Notes: generated by a model from the letters alone, not told the origin. DNA of 64,000 nucleotides from Martinezella rhizogenes (GCF_000799715.1 NZ_JUHG01000011.1:1116001-1180000), one strand, 5' to 3'. Shown: positions 50,644 through 59,634, counted from the first letter of the stretch. Translations and numbers: made by a program.

Positions 50644-51438
50644 ATGACACTTTCCACACGCATTGCGCCGCATCTTCCGTATTTGCGCCGCTACTCCCGC
50701 GCGCTCACCGGGACACAGACTTCGGGAGACGCCTATGTCGCGGCGGTCCTTGAGGCGATCATCACCGACCTTTCCATCTTTCCGGAGACGTCCAACGACC
50801 GCGTCGCCCTCTATAAACTCTTCACCAAGCTCTTTGGTTCCTCGGCGATCCAGGTTCCCGAACCAACCTCGCCCTATGCCTGGGAACAGCGCGCCTCTGT
50901 AAACCTCGCAAAGGTTTCTCCGATTGCCCGCCAGGCCTTCCTTCTTGCTTCCGTCGAAAACTTCCGCCTCGGCGAGATCGCCAACATTCTCGACGTGCCG
51001 GAAACCGAAGCCATGAACCTGCTCGACAAGGCGTCGCAGGAGATTTCCCGTCAGGTCGCCACCGATATCATGATCATCGAGGACGAGCCCCTGATCGCGA
51101 TGGATATCGAACAGATGGTGGAAAGCCTCGGACATCGGGTGACCGGCATTGCCCGCACCCGTGCGGAAGCAGTTGCCCTGCACAACGCCACCAATCCCAA
51201 GATGGTGCTTGCCGACATCCAGCTTGCCGACGGCAGCTCCGGTATCGATGCGGTCAACGATATCCTCAAGACATCGAGCATTCCGGTTATCTTCATCACT
51301 GCCTTCCCGGAACGTCTGCTGACCGGCGAACGCCCAGAGCCGACCTTCCTTGTCACCAAGCCGTTCAATCCGGACATGGTGAAGGCCCTGATCAGCCAGG
51401 CGCTTTTCTTCAACGAAACCACAAAGGTGGCCGCCTGA
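50644..51438 (+). CDS. phyR: Anti-anti-sigma response regulator PhyR
   Basis: Protein of 264 residues: a degenerate EcfG-like sigma domain (about 1-137) joined to a receiver domain (about 142-264; acidic pocket IIEDEP, phosphoacceptor D191 in MVLADIQLADGSSG, switch Thr in VIFITAFPERL, Lys in FLVTKPFNP). Phosphorylation frees the sigma-like domain to capture NepR. ATG 50644 follows GGCGGGAG; TTG 50620 is unlikely. A kinase gene follows 150 bp downstream. Confidence 0.94.
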   Translation: MTLSTRIAPHLPYLRRYSRALTGTQTSGDAYVAAVLEAIITDLSIFPETSNDRVALYKLFTKLFGSSAIQVPEPTSPYAWEQRASVNLAKVSPIARQAFLLASVENFRLGEIANILDVPETEAMNLLDKASQEISRQVATDIMIIEDEPLIAMDIEQMVESLGHRVTGIARTRAEAVALHNATNPKMVLADIQLADGSSGIDAVNDILKTSSIPVIFITAFPERLLTGERPEPTFLVTKPFNPDMVKALISQALFFNETTKVAA

Positions 51439-51459
51439 CTCGATTCGACACCCTGTCGC

Positions 51460-51484
51460 GGAACAAAGATAGCAACCGAGCGTT
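51460..51484 (+). promoter_or_regulatory. EcfG-type promoter of the HWE kinase gene
   Basis: GGAAC-N16-CGTT, exact consensus, in the gap between phyR and the kinase gene, about 110-120 bp upstream of the kinase start. Confidence 0.75.
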
Positions 51485-51606
51485 CCGGCTGCTAAGGGAC
51501 GCTTTACCGACTATTATGGCGAGTGATTGTATAGACCGGACTGAGTTCTTCCGGTTGAGAATGCCTTGTCGGCAGGCTTCTCGAAATTCGAGTGAAAGGC
51601 AAACCG

Positions 51607-52617
51607 GTGAATACGACTGAACCATTATCCGGCGCGCCTTTGAGTTTTGAGGGCAAGGCCGCTATGATGGAGCGGGCGCTCGGCAGCGCCAGCATATCGA
51701 TCCTCTTTCAGGATACGACCCTTGCAATCCGCTATGCCGAAAACCTACCCGATCACCTGAAACCATCCCTGATCATCGGCGGAACGGATCTCCATCTCTT
51801 CGGCGAAAAGGATGGTGCGCATCTGCTACAGCTGAAGCGTGGCGTGCTGGAAAGCGGCAAGCCCGCCAGCGCGGAAGTGGAGCTTCCGACCGGCGACGGC
51901 GTGCGCATCTACGAGTTGAAGATCGAGCGCATAGGCGAGCGCAAGCCGCAGGGTCTGCTCTCCGTCATCTCCGAGATCACCGAAACCCGCCATCGCGAAA
52001 AAGTCCTGAAATCGCTGCTGCGCGAGCTCTCGCATCGCTCCAAGAATCTTCTGGCGATTATCCAGGGCATCGCCACCCAGACGGCCCGCCATACGCTGTC
52101 GCTCGACAATTTCCTGATCAAGTTCCGTGGTCGCTTGCAGTCGCTGTCGCACTCGCAGGATCTGATCACCGATTCCAGCTGGCGCGGCGCCTATTTATTC
52201 GAGCTCGCCGAGAAGCAATTCGCCCCCTACTGGCCCGATGCCGGCGTGCCCATGCCGATCTATGGGATCAACGCGCATCTGACCCCGAACGCCGCCGTGC
52301 ATCTCGGCCTTGCCCTGCATGAGCTGATCGTCAATTCCGCCTCGCATGGCGCCATTTCGGCCGGCGCCACCAGCATCACGCTGAACTGCAAGGAATCGGA
52401 ACTCGATGGCAAGAAGGCGATCGAGGTGGCGTGGTTGGAACGCTTCTATTTCCCCGCCGACCATGAGTTCGAGGACAACAGCTTCAGCCGCACCGTGCTC
52501 GAACGCGTCGTGCCAAGTTCCATGAACGGCCGCGCCGATTTCTCGATCGGCGACGACAGCATCGGCTACCGCCTGACCATCCCGGAAACCGAATACGAAA
52601 TCCTCCGCCGCCCTTGA
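51607..52617 (+). CDS. HWE/HisKA_2-family histidine kinase, probable PhyR kinase
   Basis: Soluble kinase of 336 residues. A PAS-like sensor covers about 20-125 (ALGSASISILFQDTTLAIRYAENLP, ending GLLSVISEITETRHRE). The phosphoacceptor His is H143 in LLRELSHRSKNLLAIIQGIA, and the ATPase domain has the N-box HELIVNSASHG. This HWE/HisKA_2 type is the class that phosphorylates PhyR, and the location next to phyR supports that. GTG 51607 has GAAAGG 7 bp upstream; GTG 51592 is also possible. No membrane segment, so a cytoplasmic signal is sensed. Confidence 0.87.
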   Translation: MNTTEPLSGAPLSFEGKAAMMERALGSASISILFQDTTLAIRYAENLPDHLKPSLIIGGTDLHLFGEKDGAHLLQLKRGVLESGKPASAEVELPTGDGVRIYELKIERIGERKPQGLLSVISEITETRHREKVLKSLLRELSHRSKNLLAIIQGIATQTARHTLSLDNFLIKFRGRLQSLSHSQDLITDSSWRGAYLFELAEKQFAPYWPDAGVPMPIYGINAHLTPNAAVHLGLALHELIVNSASHGAISAGATSITLNCKESELDGKKAIEVAWLERFYFPADHEFEDNSFSRTVLERVVPSSMNGRADFSIGDDSIGYRLTIPETEYEILRRP

Positions 52618-52646
52618 GCGGCACGCATCAAAACCACGAACGAAAA

Positions 52647-52680
52647 CAGCCAGTGCGAGGGCGGCGCACTGGCTGCTTTT
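52647..52680 (+). terminator. Terminator after the HWE kinase gene
   Basis: CAGCCAGTGCG / CGCACTGGCTG, perfect 11-bp arms, 7-base loop, followed by CTTTT. It begins 30 bp after the stop codon. Confidence 0.8.
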
Positions 52681-52682
52681 CA

Positions 52683-53113
52683 CTCATCGGGAGGGGACCG
52701 TGAGTAGATGCCTGATAATGATGTTGGGGCGTACATCGATTAATGCACTCATCACCAAGCACTCTCTAAACGACGACGCCGGGCCTTGGTTCCCATCTTT
52801 TCAAAAAAATTTCGATTTTTTTCCCACTCCCCACTGCCGCGATCAAAAGAATCGCAACGGCCGGCCACCGGCTCATTGAAATCTCGTTCGGAATCCCGGG
52901 TTTTTCGCGGTCAACTTTTCCGCGAAAGCACGAAAATACACGATGAAAACATGTCGTTAACAGAACATTCGCTTCAACCCCCAATTCAATGCGACCGCAA
53001 GGATAATCTCCGTCTCGACAAAATCCAAAATCCCAAAATTTTACCGTTTGATAAATTTTTTATCCTGAGTTACCGTTTGTCCCACTAGCCGTTTACTATA
53101 AGAGGGAACTTCA
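52683..53113. other. AT-rich intergenic region upstream of preT
   Basis: This 430-bp gap is much AT-richer than average, with poly-A/T tracts (TTTTCAAAAAAATTTCG near 52800, ATAAATTTTTTATCC near 53050). The word TTACCGTTTG occurs at 53041 and again at 53070, 29 bp apart, and a related CCGTTTAC at 53089. It should contain the preT promoter and possibly an operator. A 100-codon frame within it is Ser/Arg/Lys-rich and not convincing. Confidence 0.5.
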
Positions 53114-54475
53114 ATGGGACGACTGGAAACTGGGATTCATAAAGGCCGGCTGACGCCTGCCGAATATGATGCGAACTTTTCCGATCTTCATCCGCGCCTG
53201 AACGATCACGAGGCGCTGGTCGCTGCCGACCGCTGTTATTTCTGTTACGACGCGCCGTGCATGACGGCCTGTCCCACCTCCATCGACATTCCGCTGTTCA
53301 TCCGGCAGATCTCGACGGGAAATCCGATCGGCTCGGCCAAGACGATCTTCGACCAGAACATCCTGGGCGGCATGTGCGCCCGCGTCTGTCCCACCGAACA
53401 GCTCTGCGAGCAGGATTGCGTACGCAATACCGCCGAGGAGCGCCCTGTCGAAATCGGTCGCCTCCAGCGCTACGCGACCGACATAGCCATGGCCGAAAAC
53501 AAGCAGTTCTATGCCCGCGCCGCTTCGACCGGCAAAAAGATCGCCGTCATTGGCGCCGGCCCTGCCGGCCTTGCCTGCGCCCATCGCCTTGCGGTGAAGG
53601 GCCATGAGGTCGTGATCTTTGACGCCCGCGAAAAGGCCGGCGGCCTCAACGAATACGGCATCGCCACCTATAAGGCGGTCGACGATTTCGCGCAGAAGGA
53701 AGTCGATTACGTGCTGTCGATTGGCGGCATCGAGGTGAAGAACGGCCAGGCGCTCGGCCGCGATTTCAGCCTCGCCGATCTGTCCTCGCAATATGACGCC
53801 GTCTTCCTCGGCCTCGGCCTCGCCGGCGTCAACGCGCTGCGCGCCGAAGGCGAGGATCTCGACGGCGTCGCCGATGCCGTCGCCTATATCGCCGACCTGC
53901 GTCAGGCGACCCAGAAGGCCGATATCGCCATCGGCCGCCGCGTCGTCATTCTCGGCGGCGGCATGACCGCCATCGACGCCGCCGTGCAGGCCAAGTTGCT
54001 CGGCGCCGAAGAGGTGACGATCTGCTATCGCCGCGGCAAGGAGCATATGAATGCTTCCGAATACGAGCAGGATCTCGCCGCATCCAAGGGCGTCATGATC
54101 CGCCATTGGCTGGCGCCGAAGCGCATTCTCGACAAGGACGGCAAGGTCGCCGGCATCGAGGTGGAATACACCGAACTGCGTGACGGCAAGCTGACCGGCA
54201 CCGGCGACATCGGCGTCATTGCCGCCGACCAGATCTTCAAGGCGATCGGCCAGACCTTCGAAGCCTCCGGCCTCGGCGCATTGCGCATGGAGGCCGGCCG
54301 CATCGCCATAGACGGCGAAGGCCGCACTTCGCTCGACGGCGTCTGGGCCGGCGGCGATTGCGTGCTCGGCGGCGACGACCTGACGGTATCAGCCGTCGCT
54401 CAGGGCCGTGACGCAGCCGAATCCATCAACCACGCGCTCGCTGCCTCTGCGCAGCCGAACGCCGCCGTCGCTTGA
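53114..54475 (+). CDS. preT: NAD-dependent dihydropyrimidine dehydrogenase subunit PreT
   Basis: Flavin and iron-sulphur electron-transfer subunit of 453 residues. N-terminal cysteine clusters CYFCYDAPCMTACPT and CARVCPTEQLCEQDC bind two 4Fe-4S centres; VIGAGPAGLACAHRLA binds FAD and VILGGGMTAIDAAVQAKLLGA the pyridine nucleotide. With PreA it reduces uracil and thymine to their dihydro forms, the first step of reductive pyrimidine catabolism. AGAGGGA lies 7 bp upstream of the ATG. preA follows by 13 bp. Confidence 0.92.
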   Translation: MGRLETGIHKGRLTPAEYDANFSDLHPRLNDHEALVAADRCYFCYDAPCMTACPTSIDIPLFIRQISTGNPIGSAKTIFDQNILGGMCARVCPTEQLCEQDCVRNTAEERPVEIGRLQRYATDIAMAENKQFYARAASTGKKIAVIGAGPAGLACAHRLAVKGHEVVIFDAREKAGGLNEYGIATYKAVDDFAQKEVDYVLSIGGIEVKNGQALGRDFSLADLSSQYDAVFLGLGLAGVNALRAEGEDLDGVADAVAYIADLRQATQKADIAIGRRVVILGGGMTAIDAAVQAKLLGAEEVTICYRRGKEHMNASEYEQDLAASKGVMIRHWLAPKRILDKDGKVAGIEVEYTELRDGKLTGTGDIGVIAADQIFKAIGQTFEASGLGALRMEAGRIAIDGEGRTSLDGVWAGGDCVLGGDDLTVSAVAQGRDAAESINHALAASAQPNAAVA

Positions 54476-54488
54476 AGGGGAAATCGAT

Positions 54489-55802
54489 ATGGCTGATCTC
54501 CGCAATAATTTCGTCGGCATCAAATCCCCGAACCCGTTCTGGCTCGCCTCCGCGCCGCCGACCGACAAGGCCTACAACGTCGAGCGCGCCTTCAAGGCCG
54601 GCTGGGGCGGCGTCGTCTGGAAGACGCTGGGTGAAGAAGGCCCGCCGGTCGTCAACGTCAACGGACCGCGCTACGGCGCCATCTGGGGCGCCGACCGTCG
54701 CCTGCTCGGCTTGAACAATATCGAGCTGATCACCGACCGCGACCTCTACACCAACCTGCGCGAAATGAAGCAGGTGAAGATGAACTGGCCGGATCGCGCC
54801 CTGATCGCCTCGATCATGGTTCCCTGCGTCGAGGATGCCTGGAAGGCGATCCTGCCGCTGGTGGAGGAAACTGGCGCTGACGGCATCGAGCTCAATTTCG
54901 GCTGTCCGCACGGCATGTCGGAACGCGGCATGGGTGCTGCGGTCGGACAGGTGCCGGAATATATCGAGATGGTCGTGCGCTGGTGCAAGCAGTACACCCG
55001 TATGCCCGTCATCACCAAGCTGACGCCGAATATCTCAGACATCCGCAAGCCCGCCCGCGCCGCCAAGGCCGGCGGCACCGATGCCGTGTCGCTGATCAAC
55101 ACGATCAACTCGATCGTCTCCGTCGATCTCGACAATTTCGCCCCGAACCCGACGGTCGGCGGCAAGGGCAGCCATGGCGGCTATTGTGGCCCGGCGGTCA
55201 AGCCGATCGCGCTCAACATGGTGGCCGAGATCGCCCGCGATCCGGAAACCTACGGCCTGCCGATCTCCGGCATCGGCGGCATCACCACCTGGCGTGACGC
55301 GGCCGAATTCCTGGCGCTCGGCTCCGGCAATGTGCAGGTCTGCACGGCGGCCATGACCTACGGCTTCAAGATCGTCCAGGAGATGATTACCGGTCTCTCC
55401 GACTGGATGGATGAAAAGAGCCACCGCAATCTCGACGACATCATCGGCCGCGCCGTGCCAAACGTCTCCGACTGGCAGTATCTCAACCTCAACTATATCG
55501 CCAAGGCCAAGATCGACCAGGACGCCTGCATCAAGTGCGGCCGCTGCTACATCGCCTGCGAGGACACCTCGCATCAGGCGATCACCAGCATGGTCGATGG
55601 CGCCAGGCATTTCGAGGTGATGGACGAGGAATGCGTTGGCTGCAATCTCTGCGTCAGCGTCTGTCCGGTCGAAAACTGCATCACCATGGAGGAACTGCCG
55701 GCCGGCAACCTCGACAAGCGCACCGGCAAGATCGTCGACCCGAATTACGCCAACTGGACGACCCATCCGAACAATCCGATGGCCCGCCAGGCGGCGGAGT
55801 AA
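54489..55802 (+). CDS. preA: Dihydropyrimidine dehydrogenase catalytic subunit PreA
   Basis: FMN-dependent catalytic subunit of 437 residues with a TIM barrel. The active-site loop NFGCPHGMSERGMG carries the catalytic Cys of the DPD family; KLTPNISDIRKPARAAKAGGTDAVSLINT and GIGGITTWRDAAEFLALGSGNVQVCTA are barrel strands. A C-terminal ferredoxin-like domain has two 4Fe-4S motifs, CIKCGRCYIAC and CVGCNLCVSVCP. ATG 54489 follows AAGGGGAA; an earlier in-frame start overlaps preT. Substrates are uracil and thymine. Confidence 0.92.
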   Translation: MADLRNNFVGIKSPNPFWLASAPPTDKAYNVERAFKAGWGGVVWKTLGEEGPPVVNVNGPRYGAIWGADRRLLGLNNIELITDRDLYTNLREMKQVKMNWPDRALIASIMVPCVEDAWKAILPLVEETGADGIELNFGCPHGMSERGMGAAVGQVPEYIEMVVRWCKQYTRMPVITKLTPNISDIRKPARAAKAGGTDAVSLINTINSIVSVDLDNFAPNPTVGGKGSHGGYCGPAVKPIALNMVAEIARDPETYGLPISGIGGITTWRDAAEFLALGSGNVQVCTAAMTYGFKIVQEMITGLSDWMDEKSHRNLDDIIGRAVPNVSDWQYLNLNYIAKAKIDQDACIKCGRCYIACEDTSHQAITSMVDGARHFEVMDEECVGCNLCVSVCPVENCITMEELPAGNLDKRTGKIVDPNYANWTTHPNNPMARQAAE

Positions 55803-55826
55803 GACAAGGGCTTTCGCGAGAGATCA

Positions 55827-55860
55827 ACCTTCGCACTTATGTCGACATAAGTGCGAAGGT
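55827..55860. terminator. 34-bp perfect palindrome, bidirectional terminator
   Basis: ACCTTCGCACTTATGTC followed at once by its exact reverse complement: 17-bp arms with no spacer. It lies between the converging preA and rutR genes (stops at 55802 and 55867). The centre GTCGAC would form a short loop in RNA. No T-run on either side. Confidence 0.7.
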
Positions 55861-55866
55861 CGAGGA

Positions 55867-56511
55867 CTACGGCCGCCGAATGCCAAGCCCGTCGACGAAA
55901 AGCTTCTCAAGATAGCGCGCCGCATCCTCAAAGCGTCCGGCGCCCGAATGTTCCTGCCCGAGCACGGCACGCACCTGCACATCGAAATCCGCATAATGCT
56001 GCGTCGTGGACCAGATGGAGAAGATCAGGTGGTAGGGATCGCATTTGGCGATCTTGCCGGCCTTGGCCCAAACGCGGATGACCTCGGCCTTTTCGTCGAC
56101 GAGGCTCTTCAGCGGGCCGCGGAGCTCGTCCTCGATATGCGGTGCGCCCTGTAGCATCTCGTTGGCAAACAGACGGCTTTCGCGTGGGAAATCGCGGGCC
56201 ATTTCGAGCTTGCGGCGGATATAGGAGCGGATCTCGCTTTCGGGATTGCCATTGGCATCGAAGGCACGCAGCGGCTCCAGCCAGGTAAACAGCACGCGGT
56301 CGATCAGCGCCCGGTGCATGGCCTCCTTGGTGCGGAAATAATAGAGCACATTGGGCTTCGACATGCCGGCGACATCGGCGATCTGGTCGATGGTCGAGCC
56401 GCGGAAACCGTGGACGGAAAATACGTCCAGCGCGGCCTCGAGTATCACTTCCTCTTTTTCTTCCTGGATGCGGGTGCGGCGCTGGGTCCTGGCGGCTCTG
56501 GGAATGGCCAT
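55867..56511 (-). CDS. rutR: Pyrimidine-responsive repressor RutR
   Basis: TetR-family regulator of 214 residues. The helix-turn-helix is at about 18-65 (LEAALDVFSVHGFRGSTIDQIADVAGMSKPNVLYYFRTKEAMHRAL). The ligand domain closely follows RutR: IRSYIRRKLEMARDFPRESRLFANEMLQGAPHIEDELRGPLKSLVDEKAEVIRVWAKAGKIAKCDPYHLIFSIWSTTQHYADF. RutR releases DNA on binding uracil or thymine. It sits inside the pyrimidine degradation locus, and a RutR-type site lies 147 bp upstream, before the amidohydrolase gene. Confidence 0.9.
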   Translation of the reverse strand: MAIPRAARTQRRTRIQEEKEEVILEAALDVFSVHGFRGSTIDQIADVAGMSKPNVLYYFRTKEAMHRALIDRVLFTWLEPLRAFDANGNPESEIRSYIRRKLEMARDFPRESRLFANEMLQGAPHIEDELRGPLKSLVDEKAEVIRVWAKAGKIAKCDPYHLIFSIWSTTQHYADFDVQVRAVLGQEHSGAGRFEDAARYLEKLFVDGLGIRRP

Positions 56512-56812
56512 GTCTGCTCTGTTTCTCCTTGAAATCCAAGCCCTTCGGCCAAGCTCTCATCTCGCCCTGCCCGCGCTGTAAATTTGGGCAATTGCCTGAA
56601 ATTTTATCGGGAATTTTCGCGCTTTTCGTCTTGAGCGCCGCCACGGAAGTTGTAATGTTTACCAATCGGTCAAATTATCTGTCAGATGTCTTACAAAGGC
56701 AACCGGCGATTTTCCGGGGCAAGAAAAACAAACAAACGCTCTGGGCACGACCATCGGGAACAATTGGGCATGCGCCTTGCATGCGCCAGGATAAACAGGT
56801 GAGGATTGCATC
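56512..56812. other. rutR-amidohydrolase divergent control region
   Basis: These 301 bp carry the promoters of rutR (leftward) and of the rightward catabolic genes. The recognisable element is the RutR-type palindrome at 56658-56673. No reading frame here looks real. Confidence 0.6.
56658..56673. promoter_or_regulatory. RutR operator
   Basis: TTTACCAATCGGTCAA matches the E. coli RutR consensus TTGACCANNTGGTCAA at 12 of 14 defined bases. It lies between rutR and the divergent catabolic unit. Confidence 0.7.
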
Positions 56813-58066
56813 ATGGTGGCAGCGCCAGGAGAAAACATGCGTATCAACGGCGATCGCCTTTGGGACGCATTGATGGACATGGCGAAGATCGGCCCCGGCA
56901 TCGCCGGCGGCAATAATCGTCAGACGCTGACCGATGCCGACGCCGAAGGCCGCAGCCTTTTCAGGACATGGTGCGAAGATGCCGGCATGAAGGTCGGCGT
57001 CGACAAGATGGGCACGATGTTTGCCACCCGCGCCGGCACCGATCCGGATGCGCTGCCGATCTATGTCGGCTCGCATCTCGACACCCAGCCGACCGGCGGC
57101 AAGTATGACGGTGTCCTCGGCGTGCTCGGCGCGCTGGAAGTCGTGCGCACGATGAACGATCTCGGCATCAAGACCAAGCATCCGATCGTGGTCACCAACT
57201 GGGCCAATGAAGAGGGCGCGCGCTTCGCCCCCGCCATGCTCGCCTCCGGCGTCTTTGCCGGCATGCACACGCTGGACTATGCCTATGGCCGCAAGGACCC
57301 GGAAGGCAAGACCTATGGCGAGGAGCTGAAGCGCATCGGCTGGCTCGGCGACGAAGAGGTCGGCGCCCGCAAGATGCACGCCTATTTCGAATATCACATC
57401 GAACAGGGCCCGATCCTCGAAGCCGAGGAAAAGACGATCGGCGTCGTCACGCACTGTCAGGGCCTGTGGTGGCTGGAGTTCACGCTGACCGGCAAGGAAG
57501 CTCATACCGGCTCGACGCCGATGAACATGCGTGTCAATGCCGGGCTTGCCATGTCGCGGATCATCGAGATGGTGCAGGCAGTCGCGATGGAAAACCAGCC
57601 GGGCGCCGTCGGTGGCGTCGGCCAGGTGTCCTTCTCGCCGAACTCACGCAATGTGCTGCCCGGCAAGGTGGTCTTCACCGTCGACATCCGCACGCCCGAC
57701 AAGGATAAGCTTGATCGCATGCGCGCCAAGATCGAGGCCGAAGCACCTGTCATCTGCGATGCCCTCGGCGTCGGCTGCTCTGTCGAGGCCATCGGCCATT
57801 TCGAGCCGGTGACCTTCGATCCGACGCTGGTAACCGCCGTGCGCAATGCCGCGGAGAAGCTGGGCTACAGCCACATGAACATCATCTCCGGCGCCGGCCA
57901 CGACGCCTGTTGGGCCGCCAAGGTGGCTCCCGCCACCATGGTCATGTGCCCCTGCGTCGGCGGCCTGTCGCACAACGAGGCGGAAGAGATTTCCAAGGAA
58001 TGGGCGGCCGCCGGCGCCGATGTCCTGTTCCACGCGGTCGTCGAGACGGCGGAGATCGTGGCGTGA
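56813..58066 (+). CDS. Zn-dependent amidohydrolase (N-carbamoyl-beta-alanine amidase-like)
   Basis: M20-family hydrolase of 417 residues of the HyuC/AllC/beta-ureidopropionase group. Metal ligands are in YVGSHLDTQPTGGKYDGVLGV (H, D), WANEEGARF (E), YFEYHIEQGPILE (H, E) and ISGAGHDACW (H). In this locus it should hydrolyse N-carbamoyl-beta-alanine to beta-alanine, CO2 and ammonia, the last step of reductive pyrimidine breakdown. GAGGA precedes ATG 56813. The dihydropyrimidinase gene follows by 49 bp. Confidence 0.88.
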   Translation: MVAAPGENMRINGDRLWDALMDMAKIGPGIAGGNNRQTLTDADAEGRSLFRTWCEDAGMKVGVDKMGTMFATRAGTDPDALPIYVGSHLDTQPTGGKYDGVLGVLGALEVVRTMNDLGIKTKHPIVVTNWANEEGARFAPAMLASGVFAGMHTLDYAYGRKDPEGKTYGEELKRIGWLGDEEVGARKMHAYFEYHIEQGPILEAEEKTIGVVTHCQGLWWLEFTLTGKEAHTGSTPMNMRVNAGLAMSRIIEMVQAVAMENQPGAVGGVGQVSFSPNSRNVLPGKVVFTVDIRTPDKDKLDRMRAKIEAEAPVICDALGVGCSVEAIGHFEPVTFDPTLVTAVRNAAEKLGYSHMNIISGAGHDACWAAKVAPATMVMCPCVGGLSHNEAEEISKEWAAAGADVLFHAVVETAEIVA

Positions 58067-58115
58067 CGCCCGTCTTCGCCGAACACCAGAACTTCATACA
58101 TCGGGAGCAGACACC

Positions 58116-59570
58116 ATGAGCACTGTCATCAAGGGTGGAACCATCGTCACGGCCGATCTGACCTATAAGGCGGACCTCAAGGTCGAAGGCGGGAAGATCG
58201 TCGAGATCGGGCAGAATCTGTCCGGCAACGAGGTGCTCGATGCCACGGGCTGTTATGTCATGCCGGGCGGCATCGACCCGCACACCCATCTCGAAATGCC
58301 GTTCATGGGCACCTACTCGTCCGACGATTTCGAGAGCGGTACGCGGGCGGCCTTGGCCGGCGGCACGACGATGGTGGTGGATTTTGCGCTCCCCTCGCCC
58401 GGCCAGTCGCTGCTTGAGGCGCTGACCATGTGGGACAACAAGTCGACGCGGGCGAACTGCGACTACTCCTTCCACATGGCGATCACCTGGTGGGGCGAGC
58501 AGGTCTTCAACGAGATGGAAGCCATCGTCCGCGACAAGGGCATCAACACCTTCAAGCACTTCATGGCCTATAAGGGCGCCCTGATGGTGGATGACGACGA
58601 GATGTTCTCGTCCTTCCAGCGCTGCGCCGAGCTTGGCGCGCTGCCGCTCGTCCATGCCGAAAACGGCGACGTGGTGGCACAGATGCAAGCAAAGCTGCTC
58701 GCCGAGGGCAATAACGGTCCGGAAGCGCATGCTTATTCCCGCCCCGTCGAAGTCGAGGGCGAAGCGACGAACCGCGCCATCATGATCGCCGACATGGCGG
58801 GCAGCCCGGTTTACATCGTCCACACCTCCTGCGAACAGGCCCACGAAGCCATCCGCCGCGCCCGCCAGAAAGGCATGCGCGTCTATGGTGAGCCGCTGAT
58901 CCAGCACCTGACGCTGGACGAAACCGAATATGCCAATGCCGATTGGGACCATGCCGCTCGCCGTGTCATGTCGCCGCCCTTCCGCAACAAGCAGCATCAG
59001 GACAGCCTCTGGGCTGGCCTTGCCTCCGGCTCGCTGCAGGTGGTCGCCACCGACCATTGCGCCTTCACCACCGAACAGAAGCGTTTCGGCCTTGGCGATT
59101 TTACCAAGATCCCGAACGGCACCGGCGGGCTCGAAGACCGCTTGCCGATGCTTTGGACCTATGGCGTCAACACCGGCCGCCTGACCATGAACGAATTCGT
59201 GGCGGTGACCTCGACCAACATCGCCAAAATCCTCAACTGCTATCCGAAGAAGGGCGCAATCCTCGTCGGCGCCGATGCCGATATCGTCGTCTGGGACCCG
59301 AAACGGTCGAAGACCATCGCCGCCAAGACACAGCAGTCGGCGATCGACTACAACGTCTTCGAGGGTAAGGAAGTCACCGGCCTGCCGCGCTATACGCTGA
59401 CCCGCGGCGTGGTCGCCATCGAGGAAGGCACGGTGAAGACCCAGCAAGGCCACGGCGAGTTCGTCAAGCGCGAGCCTTTCACCGCCATCAACCGCGCGCT
59501 TTCGACCTGGAAAGACGTCACCGCGCCGCGCAAGGTTCAGCGCAGCGGCATACCCGCCAGCGGGGTATGA
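58116..59570 (+). CDS. hydA: Dihydropyrimidinase (hydantoinase)
   Basis: Amidohydrolase of 484 residues. The metal site has H-x-H in GGIDPHTHLEMPF, the carboxylated Lys in FKHFMAYKGALMV, later His in PLVHAENG and YIVHTSCEQAHEA, and Asp in VATDHCAFT. It opens dihydrouracil and dihydrothymine rings to N-carbamoyl-beta-amino acids, the second step of the pathway. ATG 58116 is preceded by GGGAGCAG. Position between the amidohydrolase and the importer genes fits coordinated catabolism. Confidence 0.92.
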   Translation: MSTVIKGGTIVTADLTYKADLKVEGGKIVEIGQNLSGNEVLDATGCYVMPGGIDPHTHLEMPFMGTYSSDDFESGTRAALAGGTTMVVDFALPSPGQSLLEALTMWDNKSTRANCDYSFHMAITWWGEQVFNEMEAIVRDKGINTFKHFMAYKGALMVDDDEMFSSFQRCAELGALPLVHAENGDVVAQMQAKLLAEGNNGPEAHAYSRPVEVEGEATNRAIMIADMAGSPVYIVHTSCEQAHEAIRRARQKGMRVYGEPLIQHLTLDETEYANADWDHAARRVMSPPFRNKQHQDSLWAGLASGSLQVVATDHCAFTTEQKRFGLGDFTKIPNGTGGLEDRLPMLWTYGVNTGRLTMNEFVAVTSTNIAKILNCYPKKGAILVGADADIVVWDPKRSKTIAAKTQQSAIDYNVFEGKEVTGLPRYTLTRGVVAIEEGTVKTQQGHGEFVKREPFTAINRALSTWKDVTAPRKVQRSGIPASGV

Positions 59571-59634
59571 TGCCAAACAAAATAACAAGCAATCCGCCGC
59601 CGCTGCGCGGCGAAAACATGACTGGCAGGTGTTA

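Noticed and set aside
52786..53088. A 100-codon plus-strand frame in the AT-rich gap before preT
   Set aside because: No ribosome site, no recognisable pattern, and it spans the likely preT promoter and direct repeats.
59595..59612. GC-rich mini-dyad between hydA and the ATPase gene as a terminator
   Set aside because: Only about 5-bp arms and no T-run; the genes look cotranscribed.
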